From Lagierella sp. (GTDB taxonomy: Bacteria > Bacillota > Clostridia > Tissierellales > Peptoniphilaceae): a DNA stretch of 64,000 bases. A program made the translations under genes and the position numbers. The stretch covers positions 1 to 64,000 of the forward strand of contig NZ_JASBYU010000008.1 in assembly GCF_029983815.1 (NCBI RefSeq), in the 5' to 3' direction. Below the pieces are notes generated by a model. The model was not told where the DNA came from. It worked only from the letters and a program-made list of their open reading frames with translations, and ran no database searches. Positions 8,940-17,446 of the stretch are shown piece by piece (the first letter of the stretch is position 1; the number at the start of each line of letters is the position of its first letter).

Positions 8940-10385
8940 ATGACAAGGGAGGAATTTTTAGATTCCCTTAGGTACTATCTGTCTGAGATGCCTAAGGGGG
9001 TGTTGGATAAGATTCTCGAAGAGTATGCTAACATTTTTGATGAGGGTAGAAAACTTGGGAAGACAGATGAAGAGATTATAAGGGAACTGGGTTCTCCTAA
9101 GGAGATAGCCCTGGAATACATAGAATATCAAAGGGTTACAGAGGAGAATACATCAAGGAAAAATTATCGCACCAAGGGATTCTTTAGGCATAGTGACACG
9201 GGAGAAATCAACTGGGGAATGGTTATTTTAGCAATTATGTCTTCACCTATAACACTTCCAATGATATTTGCCTTTTTTGGACTTACTCTCGGTTTTGCAA
9301 TTATTATTCTAATAGGTGGAATTTTCTCCATAGTATTTGGACTGTATTTGGTTATGGGAAGTTTATTTTCTGCTTTGCCCTTTGTAAAAATACCACCCTT
9401 TTTAGAGCCCATAAGCCTTCTAACTAAAATTTTAATTGGGGCTTCCTCTGTAGTTTTCGGCATTGTATTGGTCAATATCATTATTATCTTTATAAAGGCC
9501 CTGATTGAAAAGATAAATAATAGGGGTAAAGAGGTTAAGGATAAAGAAGAAAAGAAAATTTTAAAATCAAGAAACCGGTTTAACTCAAGAATGTTCCTTC
9601 TGTTTATACTTCTCTTATTCTTATCCATCACATCCTTTATCTTCCTGGATAGGGATAAATACAGAGGAAAGAAGATGGATATTGGAAAAAATGTTTCAGA
9701 GATCTATCTTGATTTAATTAGAGGAAGCAAAAACATACCCTATGAAAAATATGGTTTAACAAATCCCATTCCAAAAGTGATTCTTGATGAAGTCGAAGAA
9801 AAAGTTGCAAAAACTGAAAGCTATGAATATGATATTTCAGATATTAAAAAGCTAAATATAAGAAGTGGTTCGATTAATTGTAAAATTGTTCCATCAGATT
9901 CAAATAAAATTTTGTTAAATGTGACGGAATATGAGAAGGATATTGGTGATTCTAATGAGTTTACCCCCTTTGAAGAGTTTAAAGATGGAGAGGTTCTAAG
10001 TTTCAATTCTAAGGGGCATACTTCCTTTGAAATAACCATCAATATCCCGACTAAAAGTGATTTAAATGTATATCTAAGTGGAGCTAAGGTTAACCTTGAA
10101 AACAACTGTCTTTTAAAAGAGCTTACCATAGATGGGACTGATATCAGTTGTGTAAGTCACACTGAAAAGTCCTTTGATATTAAGATCGACTCCCAGTCCA
10201 TAGATATGGATGTTTTAGTAAGGGAAAATAACTTTGACTGTATCCTTACTGGGTTTAAGATAGATTATGAAATCTTTGATAAAAAGGGAAAAAGGATGGT
10301 TTATCTTAAAGAAAAATTTGGAACTGGGGAAGATAAGCTATTATTAAATGCATTTTCCGTAGATTTAACCATGGGTGAAGAGTAG
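8940..10385 (+). CDS. DUF1700-DUF4097 fusion membrane protein
   Basis: The 481-residue protein has three parts. The N-terminal helical DUF1700 domain (MTREEFLDSLRYYLSEMP, about residues 1-80) is followed by membrane helices between about 95 and 195 and a further one near 215-235. The C-terminal domain resembles the extracytoplasmic beta-helical DUF4097 repeats. The order and much of the sequence match the two separate genes at 10844-12267, so this is a fused paralogue. The ATG at 8940 follows a G-rich site; the longer frame overlaps the metK terminator and is not plausible. DUF1700 proteins usually pair with PadR regulators; a role in envelope sensing is inference. Confidence 0.8.
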   Translation: MTREEFLDSLRYYLSEMPKGVLDKILEEYANIFDEGRKLGKTDEEIIRELGSPKEIALEYIEYQRVTEENTSRKNYRTKGFFRHSDTGEINWGMVILAIMSSPITLPMIFAFFGLTLGFAIIILIGGIFSIVFGLYLVMGSLFSALPFVKIPPFLEPISLLTKILIGASSVVFGIVLVNIIIIFIKALIEKINNRGKEVKDKEEKKILKSRNRFNSRMFLLFILLLFLSITSFIFLDRDKYRGKKMDIGKNVSEIYLDLIRGSKNIPYEKYGLTNPIPKVILDEVEEKVAKTESYEYDISDIKKLNIRSGSINCKIVPSDSNKILLNVTEYEKDIGDSNEFTPFEEFKDGEVLSFNSKGHTSFEITINIPTKSDLNVYLSGAKVNLENNCLLKELTIDGTDISCVSHTEKSFDIKIDSQSIDMDVLVRENNFDCILTGFKIDYEIFDKKGKRMVYLKEKFGTGEDKLLLNAFSVDLTMGEE

Positions 10386-10445
10386 AAAACTATGTCAGCT
10401 TTTATTAAATTGCAGGACAAGAATAGGGAATTTATATAGAAGTTC

Positions 10446-10473
10446 AAAAAGTACTCGAAATTGAGTACTTTTT
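10446..10473 (+). terminator. Terminator before padR
   Basis: AAAAAGTACTC at 10446-10456 pairs perfectly with GAGTACTTTTT at 10463-10473. It separates the fused gene from the padR operon. Confidence 0.85.
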
Positions 10474-10486
10474 CTACAACGATACC

Positions 10487-10516
10487 TTGCAATAAAAGGT
10501 ACTGTGCATTATAATG
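10487..10516 (+). promoter_or_regulatory. padR promoter with palindromic -10
   Basis: TTGCAA at 10487-10492 and TATAAT at 10510-10515 are 17 bases apart. The -10 lies in CATTATAATG (10507-10516), the same palindrome core as at 8871-8880. PadR genes are often self-regulated, so this is a likely operator. Confidence 0.65.
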
Positions 10517-10532
10517 GTACCAGGAGGAAAAA

Positions 10533-10847
10533 ATGAATATTCAATTAAAAAAGGGAGTGTTGGAACTGCTTGTGTTAGCGCTTTTAAACCATAGGGATTG
10601 TTATGGATATGAATTGGTTGAGGAGATTTCCAAATATGTGGATATTTCAGAGGGCACAATATATCCTCTATTAAGAAGGTTTAGTAAGGCTGGCCTAGTG
10701 GAATCCTACTTGCAAGAGTCAGAGTCGGGGCCTCCACGTAAGTACTATCGACTTACGGTTGAAGGTGAAAAAAATTTTAAAGTTCAAATTGCTCAGTGGG
10801 ATGAATTTATTAAAGGTGTTGAAGAATTGTTAGGGAGGTTGTTATGA
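10533..10847 (+). CDS. PadR-family transcriptional regulator
   Basis: A 104-residue winged-helix repressor. The N-terminus KKGVLELLVLALLNHRDCYGYELVEEI and the wing region EGTIYPLLRRF...RKYYRLT are typical of PadR. These proteins usually repress their own operon and release DNA on meeting a stress or ligand. Its ATG follows AGGAGG. It overlaps the next gene by four bases (ATGA) and is the first gene of a three-gene operon with DUF1700 and DUF4097 proteins, the common PadR partners. The regulated signal is unknown. Confidence 0.92.
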   Translation: MNIQLKKGVLELLVLALLNHRDCYGYELVEEISKYVDISEGTIYPLLRRFSKAGLVESYLQESESGPPRKYYRLTVEGEKNFKVQIAQWDEFIKGVEELLGRLL

Positions 10848-11461
10848 CAAAGGGAGATTTCTTGGATTTACTTAGGTACTATCTATCGGAATTACCTAGA
10901 GGAGTTGTTGATGAAATAGTAGAGGAATACAATCTACATTTTGAAGAGGGAAAGGAACATGGAAAGACTGAAGAGGAGATTTCAGAGAATTTAGGTTCTC
11001 CAAAGGATATTGCCTTAGAATATTTAAACTGCGAAAAGTCTCAAAGAAAAAATACTAATGATCAGACTCCAAGAAAAAATGGATTTTTTAGAGACGGATA
11101 TGGAAATATAAACTGGGCTGCAATCATATTGTTAATTTTAGTATCTCCCATAGTATTTCCCCTTGGAATTGCCTTTATAGCCATGGTATTTGCCCTGGGG
11201 GTTTCCATTGTTGCAATAGGTTTTTCTTCCATAGTAGCAGGTGGCGCAGTGATTCTAGGTACTTTTTTTCCTTTTTTACCCTTTATAACCATGGGACAAG
11301 GATTTAGGATGTTAAGTCCAATAACAAAAATCCTTATAGGATTAACGGCTCTAGTTATAGGGATAATTGTGGTAAGGGTACTAATTAAGTTATTTTCCTT
11401 CATAATTGGGAAGATTAGGGATAGATATGAAACATATAAATGGAGAAGGAGTAGAAGATGA
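10844..11461 (+). CDS. DUF1700 membrane protein
   Basis: A 205-residue protein with an N-terminal helical domain (MTKGDFLDLLRYYLSELP) and about four hydrophobic segments between residues 85 and 190, ending in a basic tail. It matches the first half of the fused protein at 8940-10385. DUF1700 proteins occur with PadR and DUF4097 proteins; the biochemical role is unknown. It overlaps padR and the next gene by four bases each (ATGA), so translation of the three is coupled. Confidence 0.85.
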   Translation: MTKGDFLDLLRYYLSELPRGVVDEIVEEYNLHFEEGKEHGKTEEEISENLGSPKDIALEYLNCEKSQRKNTNDQTPRKNGFFRDGYGNINWAAIILLILVSPIVFPLGIAFIAMVFALGVSIVAIGFSSIVAGGAVILGTFFPFLPFITMGQGFRMLSPITKILIGLTALVIGIIVVRVLIKLFSFIIGKIRDRYETYKWRRSRR

Positions 11462-12267
11462 ATAAGACAAAGGATAAACTAACTTTAAAACTCTTGATTG
11501 TATTTTTCATCCTGCTTATTTTAACGGTAGTTTCCTTCTTGCTTTTGGACAAGAAAAATTTAGAGGATAAGGGTTACTATTTTGGTGATAATATGGACGA
11601 ATTTTTTATAAATGTCCATGAAGGAAATAGAAAAGTTACCATAGGAAAGAATGGTATCAACATTGGTACTCCCCATATTAGCATTGGGGAAGTTGAGGAA
11701 GGTCCTAAAGAGTCAAAAGTCTACGAGTATGATATTAAAGATTATAAGAAGATAAGTGTTGATGCAGTGAGCGTTGACTGTAGGATAGTTCAGTCCGACC
11801 TAAATAAAATGGAAATAAAAGCAAAGGGTCCAAAGGGTAAGAATTTATTAGATGTGAAAAAGGGAACAGACTCTTTGACAATTGACGCTAAGGACAGAGG
11901 AGAGGTTGAGATTAGGATAGAAACTCCTTTGGCAAGTGACTTTCTTTTGGAACTATCCGGATCTTCTGTGAATTTGGAAAATAACTGTAACCTTAAAGGT
12001 CTTTCAATTTCCAGCATGTCGACGGAATTTACAAGTAAAACTGAAAACTCCTACGATATTGAGATTGATTCTATGTCTATTGAAGCGGATATTAGTGTGA
12101 CAAATAATAATTTTGTCTTGTCAGCTGATGGAATGAGCATCGGTCATAATCTTCCCAATGAATCGGGAAATGTGACTGGTAGTATTGAAAAAAGATACGG
12201 AACTGGTGAAAATAAACTGAATTTAGAGGCTATGTCTGTGGAATTGAATTTGGTGGAAAACAAATAA
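11458..12267 (+). CDS. DUF4097-like envelope protein
   Basis: A 269-residue protein with one N-terminal membrane helix (about residues 10-31). The rest is predicted to lie outside and is rich in short beta strands, with the pattern seen in DUF4097 domains (VNLENNCNLKGLSI, then SYDIEIDSMSIEADI). It corresponds to the second half of the fused protein at 8940-10385, including the end motif YGTGENKLNLEA. Last gene of the padR operon. Its function is not known. Confidence 0.8.
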   Translation: MNKTKDKLTLKLLIVFFILLILTVVSFLLLDKKNLEDKGYYFGDNMDEFFINVHEGNRKVTIGKNGINIGTPHISIGEVEEGPKESKVYEYDIKDYKKISVDAVSVDCRIVQSDLNKMEIKAKGPKGKNLLDVKKGTDSLTIDAKDRGEVEIRIETPLASDFLLELSGSSVNLENNCNLKGLSISSMSTEFTSKTENSYDIEIDSMSIEADISVTNNNFVLSADGMSIGHNLPNESGNVTGSIEKRYGTGENKLNLEAMSVELNLVENK

Positions 12268-12293
12268 GTATTTCCATAGGATAAAAATAGTTA

Positions 12294-12371
12294 AAGCACT
12301 CAAATCTTATGAATCCTAGATTGTGGTTAGCTTTTTGGGTTAACCTTAAAGGATTATAAGTTTGAGTGCTT
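12294..12371. terminator. Long bidirectional hairpin between convergent genes
   Basis: AAGCACTCAAATCTTAT (12294-12310) pairs with 12356-12371 with one bulge. An inner pairing of GAATCCT with AGGATT and a small GGTTA/TAACC tip extend the stem. It lies between the converging DUF4097 and transporter genes and probably serves both. Confidence 0.7.
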
Positions 12372-12375
12372 GATT

Positions 12376-13644
12376 TTACTTTACTCTGGTACTTGAATTT
12401 ACTTTTCTTTCGATATTTAAAAATATAAAGCCTAGGATAAATAGTACTATTAGACTTAGTACTCCATTTCTAACCTCGCCTGTTATCTGTGTAATAAACC
12501 CTACTAGGAAAGGTCCCATTATTGCGGCGAATTTTCCAAAGATATTATAAAAGCCGAAGTATTCATTGGAGTTTTCCTTTGGGATAAGCCTTGCAAAGTA
12601 GGATCTTGAAATGGCCTGTATGCCACCTTGGGAGGTTCCTACTAAAAATGCCAATATAAAGAAGTCCCTCGGTGTCTTAATAAAGTAGGCATAGATACAA
12701 ATGATGGTGTAGATTACAACTCCCACATATATCATAAACTTTGGACCATATTTCTTTGAAAGCTTTCCATAAATGATGGCGAAGGGAAATGCTACAAATT
12801 GTGTTAATAATAATACCAACAATAGGACTGTAGCAGATAGACCCAAGGCGGTACCATAACTAGTTGCCATTTTTATTATGGTGTCTACTCCGTCAATGTA
12901 GAAGAAATAGGCTATTAGAAAATAAAAGGCCCTCTTATGACCTAGAATTTTGATAAAACTCTTCTTTAAATCCCTAAAGGCGTTAAGTGGATGGTTTTGA
13001 ACACTTGGCACACCATAGACCTGTTCAACTTCTTTGTACATTGGCAAAGTGAATACAAACCACCAAATTGCTGTAATAATAAAGGAAATCTTGGTGGATA
13101 GGTTAACGGATAGTGGAATTATCTCCTTTTGGGATAAAATTATAAGGGCCATACATAGAATAAAAGGTATGGTAGAACCGATATAGCCTAGGGCAAACCC
13201 TGTGGTGGAAACCTGATCCATCCTTTCGTCCTCTGTTACGTCGGTTAAAAAGGAGTCATAGAAGACATTTCCTAAAGAAAAGCCTAGCACCGTCAAGATA
13301 TAAAAAATCATCAGTATTATCCATTTTCCATAGGGTACTATTCCTAGAAGACCGGTAAATATGATCCCCATAAAGGAAAATACAGTAAATAATTTTTTCT
13401 TCATTCCGATTTGGTCTGCCCAGGCCCCTAAAATTGGGGAGAGTAGTGCGACTATAATAGAAGCTATGGAATTTGTATATCCCCATAGGCTGGTGGCAGC
13501 GGAGGAAGTTTTTCCTGCTGCAGTGACCATGGCGGTAAAATAAATTGGTAAAATAGCTGAAGTTACTGTCATAGAATAGGCTGAGTTGGCCCAGTCGTAT
13601 AGTATCCATGACCATTCTTTTTTTGTAAATCTGTTTTTAAACAT
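12376..13644 (-). CDS. UMF1-family major facilitator transporter
   Basis: A 422-residue protein with about twelve membrane helices. The opening, KKEWSWILYDWANSAYSMTV, is diagnostic of the UMF1 (Atg22-like) branch of the major facilitator superfamily. These transporters are predicted to export small solutes, but the substrate is not known. Its ATG overlaps the stop codon of the upstream phosphodiesterase gene by one base (TAATG), so the two are translationally coupled and may act on the same metabolite. Confidence 0.88.
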   Translation of the reverse strand: MFKNRFTKKEWSWILYDWANSAYSMTVTSAILPIYFTAMVTAAGKTSSAATSLWGYTNSIASIIVALLSPILGAWADQIGMKKKLFTVFSFMGIIFTGLLGIVPYGKWIILMIFYILTVLGFSLGNVFYDSFLTDVTEDERMDQVSTTGFALGYIGSTIPFILCMALIILSQKEIIPLSVNLSTKISFIITAIWWFVFTLPMYKEVEQVYGVPSVQNHPLNAFRDLKKSFIKILGHKRAFYFLIAYFFYIDGVDTIIKMATSYGTALGLSATVLLLVLLLTQFVAFPFAIIYGKLSKKYGPKFMIYVGVVIYTIICIYAYFIKTPRDFFILAFLVGTSQGGIQAISRSYFARLIPKENSNEYFGFYNIFGKFAAIMGPFLVGFITQITGEVRNGVLSLIVLFILGFIFLNIERKVNSSTRVK

Positions 13645-14924
13645 TATTTCAATATCTCCTTTAATATTCTTCCATCAACATTTTTCATTTCAAAATTACA
13701 AAGTCTTGCAAAGGTTGGTCCTTCGTCTACCAGACTCATCTTTCCAATGTTTATATTGTTCTTTATACTTGGTCCCTTTGCCATAAAGACGGTTTCGTAG
13801 TCCTCTTTTAAATAGGGGGAGTAGCCATGGTCGTTGGACTTGCCCTTAATATTGTTTTCTTTGAGTTCCTCTAAAGAATAGAGAAAGTCCTCGGGAAGCT
13901 TATCCGAAAAGGCGTATCCTTTTTTTGCCTCCAACATAAAGGCTGCCTTTGAAGAAACCTTCATTTGGATTAACTCTTCTGTGCTATAGATTTTCTCTAT
14001 TTCACCTTTTTGAAAAGTCTCCTCTATAATTTTCTTTACTCTATCCTTAAGTTCATCCTTGGATAGATATATATAAGAAGATCCTCCTTGTGTTTTACCG
14101 TAGGCCTTCCAGGACTTAATCCTATTGTTTTCCATGGTTATTAATCCCTGGTTTCTAAAAAGGCTATTTAGAAATATTTTATTTTGAGCATCCATACTTG
14201 AATGGTCTCCTAGAAGGATAATATCCGTATTGTCAAAACCATAAACCCTGTCTATTCTATCTAAAATTTTGCCAAGCCTAGCTTCATGTCTATCTAAAGC
14301 CTCAAAGGCTTCTTTAGAACTAAAGCCGAATTTATGTCTTTGACTGTCAAGGTCTGTAAAGTGAATCATGGAAATGTCTGGCTTGTACTTTGCCATGGCG
14401 TAGATGTAGGAACTTGTCACAAATTCATCTAAATAAGGCTGGGCAATTCCCTTTAAAAGGTGTTTAAACTTCATAAACATCTCTATTTGAAATAGTTTAG
14501 AACCGTTCATCAGTGAAACTAATATCTGATTTTTATAGGGCCTATTGGCAAGGATTTCTGGTATATTATACTTTGCTTTTCCTCCTGCATTAACGGGCCA
14601 TAACATGGTCATTACAGTGTAGCCCTCCTTAGTAGCCATCTCTTGGAAAGTAGGTTTTTGAATATCCTTTGAATACCAGTACCAGTCGGGAGACTTTCTA
14701 TTTGGCTGTAAGAATGTATTGTCAACTATTCCATGATTTAAAGGATAGCACCCTGTACTAATTGAAGTGTGGGCAGGGTAGGTTACAGAAGGATAGACCG
14801 AATCCACTTGAAAGGAATAGGAAGCGTCTTTTAAAAATGAACTGAAATTTGGCTTTGTCTTTAGATAGTCCATGTCCAGTTTAGACAAGCCATCAAAAGA
14901 AATTATCTGTAAATATTTTTTCAT
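13644..14924 (-). CDS. Type I phosphodiesterase / nucleotide pyrophosphatase family protein
   Basis: A 426-residue member of the alkaline phosphatase superfamily. Metal ligands appear in IISFDGL, HFTDLDSQRHKFG, LLGDHSSMD and NDHGYSPY, and the likely nucleophile is the threonine of PSVTYPAHTSI. No signal peptide is visible, so it probably acts in the cytoplasm. The start ATG at 14924 follows GGAGG; a longer frame from 14951 lacks a site. First gene of a two-gene unit with the UMF1 transporter. The substrate, a phosphodiester or nucleotide, is unknown. Confidence 0.85.
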   Translation of the reverse strand: MKKYLQIISFDGLSKLDMDYLKTKPNFSSFLKDASYSFQVDSVYPSVTYPAHTSISTGCYPLNHGIVDNTFLQPNRKSPDWYWYSKDIQKPTFQEMATKEGYTVMTMLWPVNAGGKAKYNIPEILANRPYKNQILVSLMNGSKLFQIEMFMKFKHLLKGIAQPYLDEFVTSSYIYAMAKYKPDISMIHFTDLDSQRHKFGFSSKEAFEALDRHEARLGKILDRIDRVYGFDNTDIILLGDHSSMDAQNKIFLNSLFRNQGLITMENNRIKSWKAYGKTQGGSSYIYLSKDELKDRVKKIIEETFQKGEIEKIYSTEELIQMKVSSKAAFMLEAKKGYAFSDKLPEDFLYSLEELKENNIKGKSNDHGYSPYLKEDYETVFMAKGPSIKNNINIGKMSLVDEGPTFARLCNFEMKNVDGRILKEILK

Positions 14925-15043
14925 GGTTAACCTCCAAAGATAGTATATCATTTAAATGTTAAATTTAGATGTATTCCACTGGTCCTATAAATTTTAAGGG
15001 TTTTGTGATATATTTAATCTAGTATGTAGAAAGGAAGAAAGAA

Positions 15044-16102
15044 ATGGCAGATTTAAGAAAGAATATAGCGATTGACCTGGGTACGGCTTCGGTTTTAGTC
15101 TTTATGAGGGGAAAGGGAGTCGTTATAAATGAACCTTCTGTAGTGGCTATGGACAGTTACACCGGAAAAGTTATTTCTGTAGGAAGGGAAGCAAAAAAGA
15201 TGCTAGGGAGAACTCCTGGCAATATAATTGCAACTAGACCTATGAAGGATGGTGTCATTGCAGATTTCAACACTACAGAGAAGATGCTAAAGTACTTTAT
15301 GGAAAAGGCCCTTGGAAAATCTTTCTTTAAACCAAATGTGGTAATCTGTGTTCCCAGTGAAATTACTCAGGTGCAAAGAAGGGCAGTCATTCAGGCATCA
15401 CGCTTTGCAGGTGCCAACAAGACCTATTTGATTGAGGAGCCACTGGCTGCAGCAATAGGAGCTGGAGTGGATATATCCGATGCAGGTGGCAATATGATAA
15501 TTGACATTGGTGGAGGAACCACTGATGTTGCAGTAATAGCTTTAGGTGGAATCATCATAAATAAATCCATTCCCGTTGCAGGGGATGAATGTGACCTTGC
15601 AATCTCCGACTATATTAAAAAGAAATACAATATGATAATTGGAGAAAGGACTGCTGAAGAGATAAAGATAAATGTTGCTAGGGCATCTTCTGGAAATGAC
15701 AATGACCTATTTGAAGTTAAGGGAAGGAATCTAATAAACGGTCTTCCAATGCATGTATTTGTAACTTCCCATGACATTTCTGAAGCCTTGGTTAAACCCT
15801 TGAATCAAATTGTGGATACTGTACATTCTGTCTTGGAACAGACTCCGCCAGAACTTGCAGCAGACCTTTTTGAAAGAGGGGCCATTATGACGGGAGGAAG
15901 CTCTCTTATAAAGGGCCTTGACAAGAGAATTGAAGAAAAGATTGGCATAAAGGTTCAAATAGCAGAAAGTCCTGTAACTGCAGTGGTTAGAGGAACGGGA
16001 AAGGCATTAAATTGGATAGAGAAACTAGACTCCAGTGAAATGGGTGAAGAATCCAATAGAAAACGTGCCATAGAAGAAAGGCTAAAAAGGGAGAATGGGT
16101 AA
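15044..16102 (+). CDS. mreB: Rod-shape protein MreB/Mbl
   Basis: A 352-residue bacterial actin that forms membrane-bound filaments guiding lateral wall synthesis. It has the phosphate-1 motif AIDLGTASV, the phosphate-2 motif IIDIGGGTTDVAV and the adenosine motif MTGGSSLIKGLD. A charged C-terminal tail of about 15 residues goes beyond the core fold. mreC and mreD are not adjacent, so it may be an Mbl or MreBH-like paralogue. The ATG follows AAAGGAAG. Confidence 0.93.
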   Translation: MADLRKNIAIDLGTASVLVFMRGKGVVINEPSVVAMDSYTGKVISVGREAKKMLGRTPGNIIATRPMKDGVIADFNTTEKMLKYFMEKALGKSFFKPNVVICVPSEITQVQRRAVIQASRFAGANKTYLIEEPLAAAIGAGVDISDAGGNMIIDIGGGTTDVAVIALGGIIINKSIPVAGDECDLAISDYIKKKYNMIIGERTAEEIKINVARASSGNDNDLFEVKGRNLINGLPMHVFVTSHDISEALVKPLNQIVDTVHSVLEQTPPELAADLFERGAIMTGGSSLIKGLDKRIEEKIGIKVQIAESPVTAVVRGTGKALNWIEKLDSSEMGEESNRKRAIEERLKRENG

Positions 16103-16320
16103 GATAAAATATTCTTTTTTAGCATAATTGTACAATTTTCTAAATAAGTATGGATTTTTTTATAATTTAGTGATAGAATAGGATAAGTAGGGAGTTGGAA
16201 CGTTTTCACAGACCCGCTTAAAATGAAATCATTACAAAAATGTATCGAAAACTGGTAAAAAGTTTAATTATATGTTAGTATAGTGGTGTAAATAATTAAA
16301 TAAAAGGGGTGTTTTTGTAA

Positions 16321-16866
16321 ATGAGAGATATGACACAAGCAAATTTAAGATCTGCTTACGGTGGAGAATCACAAGCAAGAAACAGATATGATATCTGGGG
16401 AGATATCGCAAAGAAAGATGGTTACCCAAATGTTGCAAGATTGTTCCATTGTACAGCTGATGCAGAAAAGATCCACGCAGGATTACACTTTAAGGCTATG
16501 AAAGATGTTAAAGGGGACTTCTTAGTAGCTAGTATGGCAGGATTTGGTATTGGAAGTACTTCTGAAAACCTAGCAGCAGCTAGAGGTGGAGAAGTGTTCG
16601 AATACACTGAAATGTATCCAGCATATATCGAAGTAGCTCAAATGCAAGGCGAAGAAGAAGCTGTTAAGGCTATGAGATTTGCAGTTGAAGCAGAAAAGAT
16701 ACACGCTGAGTTATTTGGAAAAGCTAAAGAGGCTGTAGATTCAGGAAAAGACCTTGATAGCGAAAAAATTTACTTATGCCCTGTATGTGGATTTGTATCA
16801 TTGACAGGAGAAGAAGAAGTTTGCCCTCTATGTGGATGTAAGAGAGCAATATTCGTAGAATACTAA
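16321..16866 (+). CDS. rbr: Rubrerythrin
   Basis: A 181-residue non-haem iron protein that reduces hydrogen peroxide in anaerobes. The N-terminal ferritin-like domain holds the diiron ligands in the paired ExxH helices (GGESQARNRY, AEKIHAGLHF, AVEAEKIHAELF). The C-terminal rubredoxin-like knuckle has CPVCGF and CPLCGC. The start follows AAGGGGTG. It stands alone and has a strong terminator. With the catalase at 56498 it gives two separate peroxide defences. Confidence 0.96.
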   Translation: MRDMTQANLRSAYGGESQARNRYDIWGDIAKKDGYPNVARLFHCTADAEKIHAGLHFKAMKDVKGDFLVASMAGFGIGSTSENLAAARGGEVFEYTEMYPAYIEVAQMQGEEEAVKAMRFAVEAEKIHAELFGKAKEAVDSGKDLDSEKIYLCPVCGFVSLTGEEEVCPLCGCKRAIFVEY

Positions 16867-16904
16867 ATTCTAGGGAAGCCGTGCTTCCCTTAGAATTTAT
16901 TTTT
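16866..16904 (+). terminator. Terminator of rubrerythrin
   Basis: AATTCTAGGGAAGC at 16866-16879 pairs with 16883-16897 with one bulged A, followed by TATTTTT. It starts at the last base of the stop codon. Confidence 0.9.
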
Positions 16905-16917
16905 AAGGGAGATAGTT

Positions 16918-17175
16918 ATGGTTGAGGAAAAGGTTATTTTACAAAACGAAGAAGGACTGCATGCCCGCTCGGCTGCAAGGTATTTACAACAATCGGTAAA
17001 GTTCGACTCAGATATAACTCTAGTTAAAGACGATAGGGAATATGACGGTAAAAGTATTCTTTCTATTCTTAGTATGGCTGCATTTAAAGGAACGGAAATT
17101 CTTATTAAATGCGATGGTATTGATGAAAAGGAAGCGCTAGAAAGTCTTGTGAACTTTATAGAAAATGAATTGTAG
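16918..17175 (+). CDS. HPr-family phosphocarrier paralogue
   Basis: An 85-residue HPr-fold protein. It keeps the phospho-histidine H15, R17 and the regulatory serine S46 (DGKSIL), but the usual proline after R17 is serine (GLHARSAARY). HPr passes phosphate from enzyme I to sugar permeases, and the Ser46 form acts with CcpA in Gram-positives. The canonical ptsH lies beside ptsI at 52084, so this is a second copy with a possibly separate role. The ATG follows AAGGGAG. It stands between rubrerythrin and an unrelated gene. Confidence 0.88.
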   Translation: MVEEKVILQNEEGLHARSAARYLQQSVKFDSDITLVKDDREYDGKSILSILSMAAFKGTEILIKCDGIDEKEALESLVNFIENEL

Positions 17176-17252
17176 AAATTGAGATAAGTTTTATTAAAAT
17201 ATACCCGGGAGTCATTTGAGTTATGGCTGTGGGTAATTACATATTCAAATTA

Positions 17253-17288
17253 GGTCTATGAAAAAAATACTTTGAATAGGCCCTTTTT
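17253..17288 (+). terminator. Terminator of the HPr paralogue
   Basis: GGTCTAT at 17253-17259 pairs with ATAGGCC at 17276-17282 (one G-U pair) before a CTTTTT tail. An imperfect upstream hairpin at 17201-17236 (TACCC with GGGTA, AGTCAT with ATGGCT) has no T run. Confidence 0.65.
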
Positions 17289-17362
17289 GTATTTTTAAAC
17301 ATCTGGAACATCCAGTAATGAGGTGGTAATTTCTAAGGACAAAATACTATTCTTTTCCTAGC

Positions 17363-17416
17363 CTATGGCAAAGGAGTCGATTTTTAAAGTATAATGATAG
17401 TATGGTTTTGCCATAG
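17363..17416. promoter_or_regulatory. Inverted repeat flanking the promoter of the DUF2812-like gene
   Basis: CTATGGCAAA at 17363-17372 and TTTGCCATAG at 17407-17416 are a perfect 10-bp inverted repeat around a -10 TATAAT at 17390-17395. The left arm covers the -35 position and the right arm follows the start point. It is a candidate two-site operator. Confidence 0.4.
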
Positions 17417-17446
17417 TAAAGTGAAGAATAAAAATTTGGAGGTTAT

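Noticed and set aside
13256..13615. A 119-residue minus-strand frame
   Set aside because: It lies in another frame within the UMF1 transporter gene, which is clearly the real one.
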